Shown: positions 25,645 to 34,448, counted from the first letter of the stretch. The stretch is 64,000 nucleotides of DNA from Paradesulfitobacterium ferrireducens (GCF_017310645.1 NZ_JAFLRH010000034.1:62001-126000), one strand, 5' to 3'. A program made the numbers and translations. Notes: generated by a model not told the origin, from the letters alone.

Positions 25645-27129
25645 ATGAAATCTCTAATTGACTTAACCATTAACGAAGAGCAGCTTAAGAAAACAGTTCA
25701 GAGTGTCAAGGAAAAAAATATTCTTATCCCGACCTTGGCACAGATGAAGGATCCCAATAAAATACCTGAATCCGTCAAGAAAAAGTTGAAGAAGACAGGG
25801 CTCTGGGACGTCAACCCCATCAACCTGTTCCGAATTTCTTGGAAAAACGAGCCGGTAAAAGAGGGCGGCTTATACAACCCGCTGCCGAACTATATTGAAA
25901 TCCCGCCTGCAATCTCAGGGGTTAAAGCCCGAATTATCGCCATGTCCGGAAAGTTTTTTCCGACCGGAGCCCATAAAGTTGGAGCCAGCTTTGCCTGCTT
26001 GGTTCCCCGGTTAGTCACCGGGCAATTTGATCCGAAATACCATGAAGCCGTCTGGCCTTCAACCGGCAACTACTGCCGCGGCGGCGCCTATAATTCTGCG
26101 TTGTTGGGCTGCAAATCGATTGCGATCTTGCCGGAGAACATGAGCAAGGAACGGTTTAATTGGCTGAAAACCGTAGCGGGAGAGGTAATTGCAACCCCCG
26201 GCTGTGAAAGCAATGTTAAGGAAATTTATGATAAGACTTGGGAACTGCGCCGAACCCGGGATAACGTGATTATCTTCAATCAATTTGGAGAGTTAGGCAA
26301 CCATTTATGGCATTATGAAGTCACCGGGAATGCCATGCATGAGATCCTCAAAGCCGAAATGGGGCCGAAAGGGAAATTGGCCGGGGTTTGCTTAACTTCG
26401 GGCTCTGCTGGTACTCTTGGCAGCGGCGATTACCTTAAAGATCAGTTTCCCCATGCTAAAATTGCCGTTGGAGAAGCCCTGCAATGTCCCACTTTGCTCA
26501 ATAACGGTTTCGGTGACCACCGGATTGAAGGGATCGGGGATAAACACATTCCTTGGGTTCATAATGTCAGAAACACAGACATGGTGGTTGCCATCGATGA
26601 CAATGACAGCTTAGGACTCTTCCGCCTTCTCAATGAGCCTGCCGGACAGGAATATCTCAGAGAGCAGGGGGTGTCCGAAGAAGTAATCGCCAAACTGAAC
26701 TGGGTCGGAATTTCCGGAGCGGCCAATATCCTTACCTCCGTCAAATTTGCCAAATACTATGAGCTCACCGAAAATGACATCGTCATGACGGTTCTGACTG
26801 ACTCAGCTGAAATGTACCAATCCAGGCTGCAAGAGATGGAAGAGGAAAGAGGGGGTAAATACAGTGCCCTTCTTGCTGCCATTGATCATAATAGGCATGT
26901 TTTGGCTGTGAGAACAGACAGTATGGAAGAGTTAACCTATCAATCGAAAAAACGGATTCATAACCTTAAGTACTATACTTGGATCGAACAACAACAGTAT
27001 GATGTGGCCGACCTGAATGCCCAATGGTATGACTATGACGAATACTGGGGCAGGCTGCATCAGATGGGACCGGAGCTGGACCAACTCATTGAGGAGTTTA
27101 ATGCAAAAACCGGTGTCGTGATCGAATAA
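25645..27129 (+). CDS. Fold-type II PLP enzyme of unknown substrate
   Basis: This 494-residue protein is related to cysteine synthase and TrpB-like enzymes. PLP Lys111 lies in PTGAHKVGAS and the phosphate-binding or substrate loop in STGNYCRGGAYN, with a glycine-rich SGSAGTLGSGDYL loop. The C-terminal about 120 residues are rich in Tyr, Trp and Gln. The start ATG 25645 has GGAGG 8 bases upstream; the frame continues into the repeat element, but that part is not protein-like. It lies between the threonine-synthase-like gene and the iron island, close to dpaL. A lyase or desulfhydrase acting on an amino acid derived from purines is possible, but I do not know the reaction. Confidence 0.75.
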   Translation: MKSLIDLTINEEQLKKTVQSVKEKNILIPTLAQMKDPNKIPESVKKKLKKTGLWDVNPINLFRISWKNEPVKEGGLYNPLPNYIEIPPAISGVKARIIAMSGKFFPTGAHKVGASFACLVPRLVTGQFDPKYHEAVWPSTGNYCRGGAYNSALLGCKSIAILPENMSKERFNWLKTVAGEVIATPGCESNVKEIYDKTWELRRTRDNVIIFNQFGELGNHLWHYEVTGNAMHEILKAEMGPKGKLAGVCLTSGSAGTLGSGDYLKDQFPHAKIAVGEALQCPTLLNNGFGDHRIEGIGDKHIPWVHNVRNTDMVVAIDDNDSLGLFRLLNEPAGQEYLREQGVSEEVIAKLNWVGISGAANILTSVKFAKYYELTENDIVMTVLTDSAEMYQSRLQEMEEERGGKYSALLAAIDHNRHVLAVRTDSMEELTYQSKKRIHNLKYYTWIEQQQYDVADLNAQWYDYDEYWGRLHQMGPELDQLIEEFNAKTGVVIE

Positions 27130-27201
27130 TAGTATTTCAGTCTAATTTGGACACAATAGCTATTGAATAATCTAAGGAATACTCTAATACTCTTGATTTT
27201 T

Positions 27202-27243
27202 AAGAGGCAGCGGTTCTTGCACAGGAACCACTGCCTCTTTTTG
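27202..27243 (+). terminator. Intrinsic terminator after the PLP enzyme gene
   Basis: AAGAGGCAG-GGTTC and GGAACC-CTGCCTCTT form a long stem with a seven-base loop, followed by six T's. Confidence 0.9.
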
Positions 27244-27294
27244 GCTAATCAGAAAGCGTAAGTTTGAAGGCGCACAAGTGCAACTAAACAAGTG

Positions 27295-27317
27295 CGTTAG
27301 TCCTTCACGGACTAACG
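27295..27317 (+). repeat. Isolated hairpin of the repeat family
   Basis: CGTTAGTCC and CGGACTAACG pair around TTCA. The sequence is nearly the same as the nested hairpin at 25465-25488, and the flank also matches (GCACTTG / AAGTGCG). It lies between the terminator and an amidohydrolase relic. Confidence 0.7.
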
Positions 27318-27382
27318 GGCTTCCGCCTTCGCTAAGGCTCAGCGTAAGCCAAGTTTTCTTTGAAAGGGGATAAGCCGGTGTC

Positions 27383-27561
27383 GATTTTATTCGCTGGTTG
27401 CCATTGTCAACTGCGGCAACAGCAGCCTTGCGGATACGACCATTGTCAATGGCAAGCTCGTTGTGCGCGGAGGACGGCTTTTAACCCAAGACCTTGAGGC
27501 AATAAAAGTTAAGGCTCATAAAGTTGCCGGCGATTTGGTGCAAATAGAGAGGGAGTTATAA
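27383..27561 (+). pseudogene. C-terminal remnant of an amidohydrolase
   Basis: A frame ending at TAA 27559-27561 encodes the typical last segment of SsnA/8-oxoguanine-deaminase-like enzymes: LVAIVNCGNSSLADTTIVNG, then KLVVRGGRLLTQDLEAI and a terminal helix. There is no start codon, no catalytic domain and no RBS, so about 85 percent of the gene is missing. It overlaps the end of the opposing lipoprotein gene by 6 bases. It indicates that a second purine or pyrimidine deaminase gene was lost, perhaps when the iron genes arrived. Confidence 0.7.
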
Positions 27562-27984
27562 CTGCTCTTTTGCTGCCAACTCATTTAATGCTTGGGTTAA
27601 ATCTCCATTTAATTTTCCAAGTGCTTGTTTATCCAAGGGGCTTGCCTTAACTCCGGCTATCGTTGGATCAAGAAATTGTTCTACTTTTTTATAGAGATCC
27701 GGGTATTTCGTTTTGACGCTATCTTCAAAGAGCCCCCAGGCTTCTTCTAACTGAGGCCCGGTTACTTTAACTTTTGCTTCATCACCAGTGTCTATAGCCG
27801 TTTTCAAATCGGCGGTGATGCTAAGCATCTTTGTCACGCCCGCTTTAATGTCCGAAGAAGTTGCTTGTGATACCTTTTGTTCCGTCTGGCTTGGTGTCGT
27901 GGCTGTTGTGTTGGTTGCGCCGCATCCGGCAAGACCTAAACTGATTACAATCGTTGAAGCAAGGATTATCCGAGATAATTTCAT
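27556..27984 (-). CDS. Putative lipoprotein linked to FTR1 iron permease
   Basis: This 142-residue protein has a signal peptide and lipobox LAGC (lipid-attachment Cys21), a Thr/Ser-rich linker, then a helical domain of about 100 residues. It lies 31 bases after the FTR1 permease gene in the same direction and is probably co-transcribed. The helical part resembles the helical repeat region at the N-terminus of the neighbouring permease (acidic residues, KYPDLYKKVE). An accessory iron-binding role is inferred from context. It does not show the clear motifs of EfeO or EfeB. RBS AGGAGG precedes the ATG. Confidence 0.75.
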   Translation of the reverse strand: MKLSRIILASTIVISLGLAGCGATNTTATTPSQTEQKVSQATSSDIKAGVTKMLSITADLKTAIDTGDEAKVKVTGPQLEEAWGLFEDSVKTKYPDLYKKVEQFLDPTIAGVKASPLDKQALGKLNGDLTQALNELAAKEQL

Positions 27985-28015
27985 TGAACGCTCCTCCTAA
28001 ATGTTTACTCAAATC

Positions 28016-29503
28016 TTATTTTTGTATTTCGTGCGATGCTTTGGGGAAGGGTTTTTTAGCTGTCATCCGCTTCCAAAGAATTACGATTAGAGCGCTGAGC
28101 ACTAAGGCAATCTGGGGAAGTGTGCTTTGCCAAGATGGATAAAGAGCTAAAAAGTCGATATTGGGGATATTCGAGGCAGTTGTTGATGGGATTGTACCGG
28201 CCAATTGCAGACTGTGAATCCCCATTCCGGTAAACTTAATAGATAAATAGAAGACGATCACACTGGAAACCATGAAAAATAGGCGAATAGGAAGTTTCAA
28301 TCCTATTCGAATCATTAAATAAGCCAGAGTTGCAAGTAAGCCAAACCCGACTACTATGCCAAGCACAAGTTCTTTCATATTAATCTGATTGACCATTCCG
28401 ATAAAGAACAGGACTGTTTCTGTTCCTTCCCTGAAGACGGCCAGAAAAGAAAGAACTCCCAAGGAAACTATCCGTCCGGAATCCAAAGCTGATTTAGTTT
28501 TAGTGCGAAGGTACTTTTGCCAATCGGCAATATTGGATTGACTATGCAGCCAATAACTCATGTATAACAACATAACAGCTGCAATTACTCCGGTCCATCC
28601 ATTGATCAGGGCATTGTTATTACCGAATGTGCCGGAAGAGAAGACAAACTTTACGATGATCGCGATAATAATGCTGAGCAGCAGACCCCCTAAAACCCCA
28701 AGCCAAATCCATCCGTTTCCCTTGGTTCGGCCAGACTTCTTAACAAAAGCCAGTAAAGCAGCAAGAACCAAGAGAGCTTCAAGTCCTTCGCGTATTAGGA
28801 TCATAGCGGCATCCCAAAACGTATACCCGGATTTACTCGCCAGTGGGCTCAAGTAATTAATCATCTGATCCAACAGTTGAATCGCGCCTTGATAATTGGG
28901 TGGATTCGCAGAAAGCATGGCATTGACAGTGACCATGTCTCGTTCCGAATCGCTATAAACGGCAGCGGATTGAGCAACTACAACTCCTTCTACACTTAAC
29001 CACGATTCACGTGCTTTCGAAATCCCGGACAGTGCCGCTTGCTGTTCATGGTCTTGAGCCTTGAGCTTCGTTTGTTGTAACAGGATGATAAAATCACTTA
29101 ATGAAATATTTTGTTGTATAAACTGTTGACCTTTGGGGAATTCACCCCGAATGAACTTCTCATTCACATTTTTTAGTCCTTGAAAGGCCTGGGCTATGTT
29201 TTCCTGTTTATTCTGTATGAAGGCATAATCCACTTGGCCCATATTGGCTTCAATCTCTTTATACGCCTCTCCAGATTCTTGTTTTACGCCATCTTCGATT
29301 TGTCCCCACATATCGCGAAATTTTTGATAGTTTTGTTTTGCTTCTGATAATTGCCCTTGGTTTGCCTCGGCCAATGCTTGATCGAGATAAAGTTCCGCTT
29401 TGGCCATGTTGTCAGATGCCTGAGTTGAGGCCCACACCTTGATCGGACTGAATGTCGTTACCAGAATTATTAGAATAAGTAATGTAGTTTTAATTCGATG
29501 CAT
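28016..29503 (-). CDS. FTR1-family iron permease
   Basis: This 495-residue protein has a signal peptide (ending KVWAS), an extracellular helical domain of about 220 residues, and then a seven-helix FTR1 domain. The two REXXE iron-transport motifs are visible as REGLE (in ILIREGLEALLVL) and REGTE (in VFREGTETVLF). The domain plan matches the large EfeU/YwbL-like permeases with a fused N-terminal domain. It is predicted to import iron. A Fur-box-like site at its promoter supports iron repression. RBS GGAGGGGGGTGA precedes the ATG. It is transcribed against the purine genes, forming an inserted island. Confidence 0.92.
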   Translation of the reverse strand: MHRIKTTLLILIILVTTFSPIKVWASTQASDNMAKAELYLDQALAEANQGQLSEAKQNYQKFRDMWGQIEDGVKQESGEAYKEIEANMGQVDYAFIQNKQENIAQAFQGLKNVNEKFIRGEFPKGQQFIQQNISLSDFIILLQQTKLKAQDHEQQAALSGISKARESWLSVEGVVVAQSAAVYSDSERDMVTVNAMLSANPPNYQGAIQLLDQMINYLSPLASKSGYTFWDAAMILIREGLEALLVLAALLAFVKKSGRTKGNGWIWLGVLGGLLLSIIIAIIVKFVFSSGTFGNNNALINGWTGVIAAVMLLYMSYWLHSQSNIADWQKYLRTKTKSALDSGRIVSLGVLSFLAVFREGTETVLFFIGMVNQINMKELVLGIVVGFGLLATLAYLMIRIGLKLPIRLFFMVSSVIVFYLSIKFTGMGIHSLQLAGTIPSTTASNIPNIDFLALYPSWQSTLPQIALVLSALIVILWKRMTAKKPFPKASHEIQK

Positions 29504-29534
29504 TGTCAGTCACCCCCCTCCAAACAAATGATTA

Positions 29535-29584
29535 TGATAATTGTTCTCATTAAGAGATTATACCCTTAATACCAATTAAGTCAA
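29535..29584 (-). promoter_or_regulatory. FTR1 promoter with Fur-box-like operator
   Basis: On the minus strand TTGACT (29584-29579) and TATAAT (29562-29557) are 16 bases apart. Just downstream, the plus-strand sequence TGATAAT-T-GTTCTCA (29535-29549) matches the 7-1-7 Fur box TGATAAT-N-ATTATCA with two mismatches. Binding there would block transcription start. Confidence 0.75.
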
Positions 29585-29708
29585 TAGGTTTTATTGGTAT
29601 AAAGTTAATTTCGATCAAACGTCTATGATTTAACCAATAATTTGGAATAAAGAAGATAATTTGGAAAGATCATATTCCTTTGAATAAATGGAAATGCTGA
29701 TTATGATT

Positions 29709-29773
29709 AAAGGGGTGACCCAAATTACCTTGAGTCACCTTCCTTTTTTTGATACTGTCCACCGGACAGTATC
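29709..29773. terminator. Terminator followed by a family hairpin
   Basis: AGG-GGTGAC-CCAA pairs with TTGA-GTCACC-TTCCTT, followed by seven T's on the plus strand (29744-29750). Directly after it, GATACTGTCC-ACC-GGACAGTATC (29751-29773) is a perfect 10-3-10 hairpin of the same kind as the 11-3-11 hairpins elsewhere. The region lies in the gap between the divergent FTR1 promoter and the end of ymaF. Confidence 0.65.
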
Positions 29774-29844
29774 GTACTGGAGACTTTATGGGGACTAACG
29801 GGAATGCCACTGTACGCCTGGGCTGATAAGACGCTGGCGATAGA

Positions 29845-30168
29845 CTACCGGTAATCCGCAAATAAATGCGAGGTTTGCGCATTACTTGTGGCGGAAAAAA
29901 ACGTATGAGAATGACCGTGATCAATGGTGGTAATCCCCGTATAACGATGGACATGACCTCCGCCAGGTAAAGGAATGGACAGACCGGTTACGCCGCTATA
30001 GTGATGAACATGGCCATCATTAAAAGTAGCTGTTCCCTCAAAATAATGAATGTGTGAACCACCGGCAGGTACACCATAACCTGTTTTTCCTGCCATATGA
30101 TGAATGTGACCGAAGACAAAAGAAGTTGGATTTTCATAGCTGTGAATATGGTTCATGTCGTTGTACAT
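29845..30168 (-). CDS. YmaF-family histidine-rich protein
   Basis: This 107-residue protein has about 15 histidines in a repeated pattern of HxH pairs spaced about 17-20 residues apart (HIHSY, GHIHHMAG, SHIHYFEG, GHVHHYSG, GHVHRYTG, HGHSH). This beta-strand repeat is typical of YmaF-like proteins. The sequence suggests divalent metal binding, but function is unknown. The start has GAGGTGA close upstream. It is next to the FTR1 iron genes in the same direction, with its own upstream region. Confidence 0.8.
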   Translation of the reverse strand: MYNDMNHIHSYENPTSFVFGHIHHMAGKTGYGVPAGGSHIHYFEGTATFNDGHVHHYSGVTGLSIPLPGGGHVHRYTGITTIDHGHSHTFFSATSNAQTSHLFADYR

Positions 30169-30394
30169 AGAATCACCTCACTTTTCGGGCTTGTTCAAAC
30201 AGCCTCCACTGTAATTATATGGTAATCGAAGAGATAGTGTGATAAACTTATAAGTCTTATGAACATTGCCCCGCAACCAGACAGGATACAGAAAACTTCG
30301 TCCTGAGTGGAATGTTTATGCTCTGGTGAAGACTGTTCTGGCTTATAGTAGAGTGCGCATTTTTTTATATCTTACCTGACATGGGTGTAAAATG

Positions 30395-30411
30395 TTGGCA
30401 TGGAATTTGCA
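30395..30411 (+). promoter_or_regulatory. Sigma-54 promoter of dpaL
   Basis: TTGGCATGGAATTTGCA has GG (30397-30398) and GC (30409-30410) separated by 10 bases. It lies 51 bases before the dpaL ATG. I find no clear GTATCA-N3-TGATAC site in the 230 bases upstream, so its enhancer may be weaker or elsewhere. Confidence 0.85.
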
Positions 30412-30461
30412 TAAAACCTAAGGTGCAATAACGTGAAGAATTTAACTTAGGAGGAGATACC

Positions 30462-31733
30462 ATGTCAACGCAAACTCAGAGCAGCTGGCAAGCACCTGAG
30501 GAGGCTGTTCCTTACACCGGATTAGAATGGGCTCAAAACAGGATGCTGAAAAAATACGGAGAGGGCACGTCGACCGCTCTTTTTGATACAACAGAAATCG
30601 CCAAGGCCCGGGCATTCCATCGTACGTTCCCAGAATATAAGCCGACACCGCTTCATAACCTTAAGGCTTTGGCCAAGGCTTTGGGAGTGGGGGGAGTATA
30701 CGTCAAAGATGAATCCCACCGCTTCGGTCTCAATGCCTTTAAGGCCTTGGGCGGTTCTTACGCCGTCGCCAAATACCTGGCCCAGCGCTTGAACCGGGAT
30801 CTGAGCGAGCTTCCGTTTCCGGTGCTCACTTCGCCGGAGATAAAGGAAGAGTTAGGCGAGATTACCTTTGCGACCACAACCGACGGCAATCATGGGCGCG
30901 GGCTGGCTTGGACCGCCAGGCAATTAAAGCAAAAGGCGATTGTCTATATGCCTAAAGGGTCTTCCTTTTACCGCCTGGAAAAGATCAGAGCGGAAGGCGC
31001 TGAGGCCTGGATCACGGATCTCAACTATGATGATGCCGTGCGCATGACGGCGGCCAAAGCGGCAGAGAATGGCTGGGCTTTTGTTCAGGACACTTCCTGG
31101 GAGGGTTACGAGGAGATTCCGACCTGGATCATGCAGGGTTATGGCACGATGGCCGCAGAGGTCACAGAACAGCTGCCCGAATTCGGCGTGGATAAACCCA
31201 CTCATGTTTTTGTGCAAGCCGGTGTAGGGGCTTTTGCCGGAACGATTCAGGGTTATTTTGCCTCATTATACGGGGAGGCCCGGCCCCAAACCGTAGTTGT
31301 GGAGGCTAATAAGGCCGCTTGCCTTTACCGTTCGGCACTAGCCGCCGACGGCAAGCCCCGGGTTGTGGGCGGGGATTTGGATACCATTATGGCCGGACTC
31401 GCCTGTGGGGAGCCGAACCTCATCGGCTGGAGAATCCTGCGCGATTATAGCAATATGTTCATCTCGTGCCCGGATGAGATTGCCGCCAAAGGCATGCGGA
31501 TTTTAGGCAATCCGTTGGGTAGGGATTCCAAAGTGATTTCCGGGGAATCCGGAGCGGTTACAACCGGGCTCTTGTGGGCTTTGACCAATGATGAACGCTT
31601 AAGCGCAGCCCGCACAGCCCTTGGACTTAACGAGCATTCGCACATCCTCCTCTTCAGCACGGAGGGTGATACGGATCCGGTTAAATACCGCAGGATTGTG
31701 TGGGACGGGGAAGTTCCTTCGGCTGCGCGTTAA
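30462..31733 (+). CDS. dpaL: Diaminopropionate ammonia-lyase
   Basis: This 423-residue PLP enzyme (YgeX in E. coli) converts 2,3-diaminopropionate to pyruvate and two ammonia. PLP Lys94 lies in FGLNAFKALGGSYA, preceded by VKDESHRFG. The TTDGNHGRG loop binds the cofactor phosphate. Length and motifs match the family throughout. It is preceded by AGGAGGAG and its own sigma-54 promoter. In this cluster it is the step that delivers carbon from the purine skeleton as pyruvate. It is separated from the other yge-type genes only by a repeat element. Confidence 0.95.
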   Translation: MSTQTQSSWQAPEEAVPYTGLEWAQNRMLKKYGEGTSTALFDTTEIAKARAFHRTFPEYKPTPLHNLKALAKALGVGGVYVKDESHRFGLNAFKALGGSYAVAKYLAQRLNRDLSELPFPVLTSPEIKEELGEITFATTTDGNHGRGLAWTARQLKQKAIVYMPKGSSFYRLEKIRAEGAEAWITDLNYDDAVRMTAAKAAENGWAFVQDTSWEGYEEIPTWIMQGYGTMAAEVTEQLPEFGVDKPTHVFVQAGVGAFAGTIQGYFASLYGEARPQTVVVEANKAACLYRSALAADGKPRVVGGDLDTIMAGLACGEPNLIGWRILRDYSNMFISCPDEIAAKGMRILGNPLGRDSKVISGESGAVTTGLLWALTNDERLSAARTALGLNEHSHILLFSTEGDTDPVKYRRIVWDGEVPSAAR

Positions 31734-31861
31734 TAGAGGATCATCCAGATACTTGATTAAGAGGGGAAGTACGTGAAAATCCGAACAGGATTTACAGTCT
31801 TCCCTGCTTTTCGTTAGTGAGGAGTCAGACTTCCATGCTGCTACGCAGCACCACTGATGAA

Positions 31862-32146
31862 TGTAACAGGCAAGCTACCTTGCGGAGCGAACCGTAGAGC
31901 AGAGGAGCGTCGTGAGCGCAGTCGACGAAGCGTGAAGCCGCGCCACGGTTCACTCCAGGTATTACCCAAAGGTTTGGCGCGGTAGCGAGTCGACAAGCTC
32001 GATCCTTCGGCGAACAGCTTCACGCTGTTCGAGCATCCGGCGCGTGGTACGATTGTCTCCGGTGGAGACAATCGCCGAAGCCGCAAACTACAAAGACTGC
32101 TTTCGCGGCGAAGGATGCGGGCAAGGTAGCTTGCCGGCATGTTACA
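31862..32146 (-). repeat. Interspersed 285-bp element, inverted copy B
   Basis: It is nearly identical to copy A (3029-3314) read on the opposite strand, with TGTAACAGGCAAGC and GCCGGCATGTTACA ends. The main difference is the 25-nt hairpin. Copy A has CGTTAGTCTGC/GCAGACTAACG; this copy has CGATTGTCTCC/GGAGACAATCG (32050-32074). The flanking GCTGCTACGCAGC hairpin (about 31837-31852) is shared as well. The long minus-strand open frame across it is not a gene. Confidence 0.88.
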
Positions 32147-32240
32147 GGGCAGGAGCCAGTAGTCAGGAGTCAGTAGGAGTCCGGAGAGAGAAGAGAGATT
32201 ATCCGGGTCTACTGAATTCTGACTACTGAATTCTAAGTAC
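32147..32240 (+). repeat. Heptad repeat tract beside copy B
   Basis: It includes AGTAGTC AGGAGTC AGTAGGA and, further on, CTACTGAATT CTGACTA CTGAATT CTAAGTA. It ends about 120 bases before the sigma-54 activator gene. Confidence 0.75.
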
Positions 32241-32318
32241 ATAAGAACATTTCTAGGATAAAAAATTATGAACACGTCAAGGAAAATCGATAAAAAAAGC
32301 GAAGTAATAAGTAAGAAT

Positions 32319-32333
32319 GTATCAATTTGATAC
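32319..32333. promoter_or_regulatory. Perfect GTATCA-ATT-TGATAC palindrome before the activator gene
   Basis: This is the most symmetrical member of the five-site family. It lies 28 bases before the ATG of the YgeV-like activator, a position suited to autoregulation, and between two sigma-54 promoters. Confidence 0.6.
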
Positions 32334-32360
32334 AGAAGTCTTATTTTAGGTGGGGATAAT

Positions 32361-34124
32361 ATGTACCAGCTACGCGACATCAAGAGCACGGTGCAACAAA
32401 CGGCAGACGCAATTGCTGCCGCGCTTAAGCTTGAAGTTGAGATTGCGGATGCGGATTTAATCAGGATAGCCGGTACGGGTAAATACCGTAAGCTGTGCAA
32501 CCGCCCGCTGGATGACGGATTTGTCTACCGGCATGTGATGAAGACCGGGATTCCGGTGATTATCGACAATCCTGGTTTTAATGACTTATGCCAGCCTTGT
32601 GTGAAGCGCGGAAAATGCCTTGAGTTCTATGAGGTGGCCATGCCCATTAGGGCTCAGGACCAGATTATTGGAACCATTGGACTTTTAAGTTTTGACGAAG
32701 AGCAAACAGAGCGTCTTAAAGAAAACAGAGATTCCCTTTTGCGCTTTTTGGAAAAAATGGCGGTACTCTTAGTGGGCAAAGTCGTCGAACACTACCAGAA
32801 CCGGGAGCGGGAACTGCTCACCAGTCAGCTCTTGACTGTTTTGAACCTGCTTCATGACGGTATTTTGCTCGTCAATAACGAAAAGCAAGTGACCCATTAC
32901 AATACCTTGGCTGCCAAGCTGCTCGATATTGAAGAAGGCCAGCAGCCGGGATTAACGCAGTTACTGGACGAGAAACGCTTTTGGAAATCAGTGGTGCAAG
33001 GGGAAGGCTTCTCCGGGCAGGCTAAAGGCAAACGGGTGGCCACCCAGCTCTATTGCAATGTTGTACCCATTAATAAAAAAGGAACCATTGAGGGTGCGGT
33101 CATCACTCTGCGCGATGTGCAACAGATTAAAAATATCGTAAAAGAGGCGACGGTCAATGAAATCGAAACCAGCTTCTCTGAAATCATCGGTTCATCCGCA
33201 AAAATGGCTGAGTTAAAGAAAATCGCGCTCCAAGTGGCGCCCACGAATGCCACTCTCCTGATCCAGGGTGAGAGCGGCACCGGGAAAGAACTTTTGGCCC
33301 GGGCCATTCATCAAAGCAGTAAACGGAAGGGCCACGCTTTTATTGCCCTTAACTGCGGCGCGATTCCTGAGAACCTGCTGGAAAGTGAACTCTTCGGGTA
33401 TGAAGAGGGTGCGTTTACCGGTGCCCGCCGCGGGGGTAAGCTGGGAAAATTTGAGCTCGCCCATCAAGGGACGATTTTTCTGGATGAAATCGGGGATATG
33501 TCTTTGCATCTTCAGGTGAAGCTCCTGCGCGTGCTCCAGGAACGAAGGGTGGAACGGATTGGAAGCACACGCTCCATTCCTGTGGATGTCAGAGTACTTG
33601 CTGCCACCAACCGGGATTTGGAAAAAATGGTGGCGGCGGGAGAGTTTAGGGAAGACTTGTTTTACCGTCTAAATGTCATCCCCTTGACGATTCCCCCATT
33701 GCGCGAACGGATGGACGATATCCCCACGTTAATCCGGTTCTATCTTGAGCATTACTCTGAGCTGACCGGGAAAGAGGTTAAAGGTATTTCCCCGGAAGCG
33801 GAGGAAGTTCTGGTCAAGTATTCCTGGCCGGGGAATGTCAGGGAACTGGGGAATGTGATTGAATACTGCGTGACCATGGCCCCCGGAGAATGGATAACCC
33901 CCGAGGTTTTGCCCCAGCGGCTGAAGACGGAGCGAAAATCTGACGCTCAAGACTTGTCCCTTAATCTCAGAGCGCTGGAACGGCAGGCGATCATGAAAGC
34001 TTTGGCTCTGGCCATTGCCGACGGGCATAAAGAAGATGCGGCCAGGATTTTAGGCATCAGCCGGGCCACGCTTTATCGCAAGATTAAGGAATACAACATT
34101 AACGAAAATATCACCTATGCTTAA
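32361..34124 (+). CDS. ygeV: YgeV-like sigma-54-dependent activator
   Basis: This 587-residue enhancer-binding protein has an N-terminal sensory domain (about 1-145) with four cysteines (C46 and C77-x2-C80-x5-C86) that could bind a metal or cluster or sense redox. A PAS-like domain follows (about 155-262). The AAA+ domain has Walker A GESGTGKE at 303-310, the sigma-54 loop GAFTGA at 350-355 and Walker [11 protein letters not shown] Fis-type helix-turn-helix lies at the C-terminus ([17 protein letters not shown]). E. coli ygeV occupies the same position beside ygeWXY. It is the natural activator for the xdhABC, dpaL and ygeY promoters. RBS AGGTGGGG. Confidence 0.92.
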   Translation: MYQLRDIKSTVQQTADAIAAALKLEVEIADADLIRIAGTGKYRKLCNRPLDDGFVYRHVMKTGIPVIIDNPGFNDLCQPCVKRGKCLEFYEVAMPIRAQDQIIGTIGLLSFDEEQTERLKENRDSLLRFLEKMAVLLVGKVVEHYQNRERELLTSQLLTVLNLLHDGILLVNNEKQVTHYNTLAAKLLDIEEGQQPGLTQLLDEKRFWKSVVQGEGFSGQAKGKRVATQLYCNVVPINKKGTIEGAVITLRDVQQIKNIVKEATVNEIETSFSEIIGSSAKMAELKKIALQVAPTNATLLIQGESGTGKELLARAIHQSSKRKGHAFIALNCGAIPENLLESELFGYEEGAFTGARRGGKLGKFELAHQGTIFLDEIGDMSLHLQVKLLRVLQERRVERIGSTRSIPVDVRVLAATNRDLEKMVAAGEFREDLFYRLNVIPLTIPPLRERMDDIPTLIRFYLEHYSELTGKEVKGISPEAEEVLVKYSWPGNVRELGNVIEYCVTMAPGEWITPEVLPQRLKTERKSDAQDLSLNLRALERQAIMKALALAIADGHKEDAARILGISRATLYRKIKEYNINENITYA

Positions 34125-34145
34125 GGGTAAAAAATTTAGACTTGC

Positions 34146-34242
34146 GTATCATAATGAGACTAGAATCGGTCCAACCTGGTCTAGGTGCGGGATTAGGCTA
34201 GGTTAACGACTGAGCCAGACGGTGAAAGTATCAATTTGAGAC
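34146..34242. promoter_or_regulatory. Two activator sites upstream of the ygeY promoter
   Basis: GTATCA-TAA-TGAGAC (34146-34160) and GTATCA-ATT-TGAGAC (34228-34242) are centred about 201 and 119 bases before the -24 element. They share the consensus with the sites before xdhABC and before the activator gene. The remainder of this 325-base gap holds no gene. Confidence 0.65.
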
Positions 34243-34351
34243 TAAGCCCGCTGATTCACCTTGCTTTGCCACAGCCGATTGCATTTGGATGCTAAGCTTT
34301 GTGTGAGCTTTAGTTTGAAAAAAAATATACGCATTTCATCAACGCTTTGGT

Positions 34352-34368
34352 TTGGCACAGTTCTTGCA
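34352..34368 (+). promoter_or_regulatory. Sigma-54 promoter of ygeY-ygeW-arcC
   Basis: TTGGCACAGTTCTTGCA is an exact fit to TTGGCAC-N5-TTGCA, with GG and GC 10 bases apart. It lies 81 bases before the ygeY start. Confidence 0.92.
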
Positions 34369-34448
34369 AATATTAAGTAAAAAGTACGGTAATGAGTAAA
34401 TACTAATGGTACTTGGAAAAGAGTATTCACGAGAAAGGGGTATTTGCA

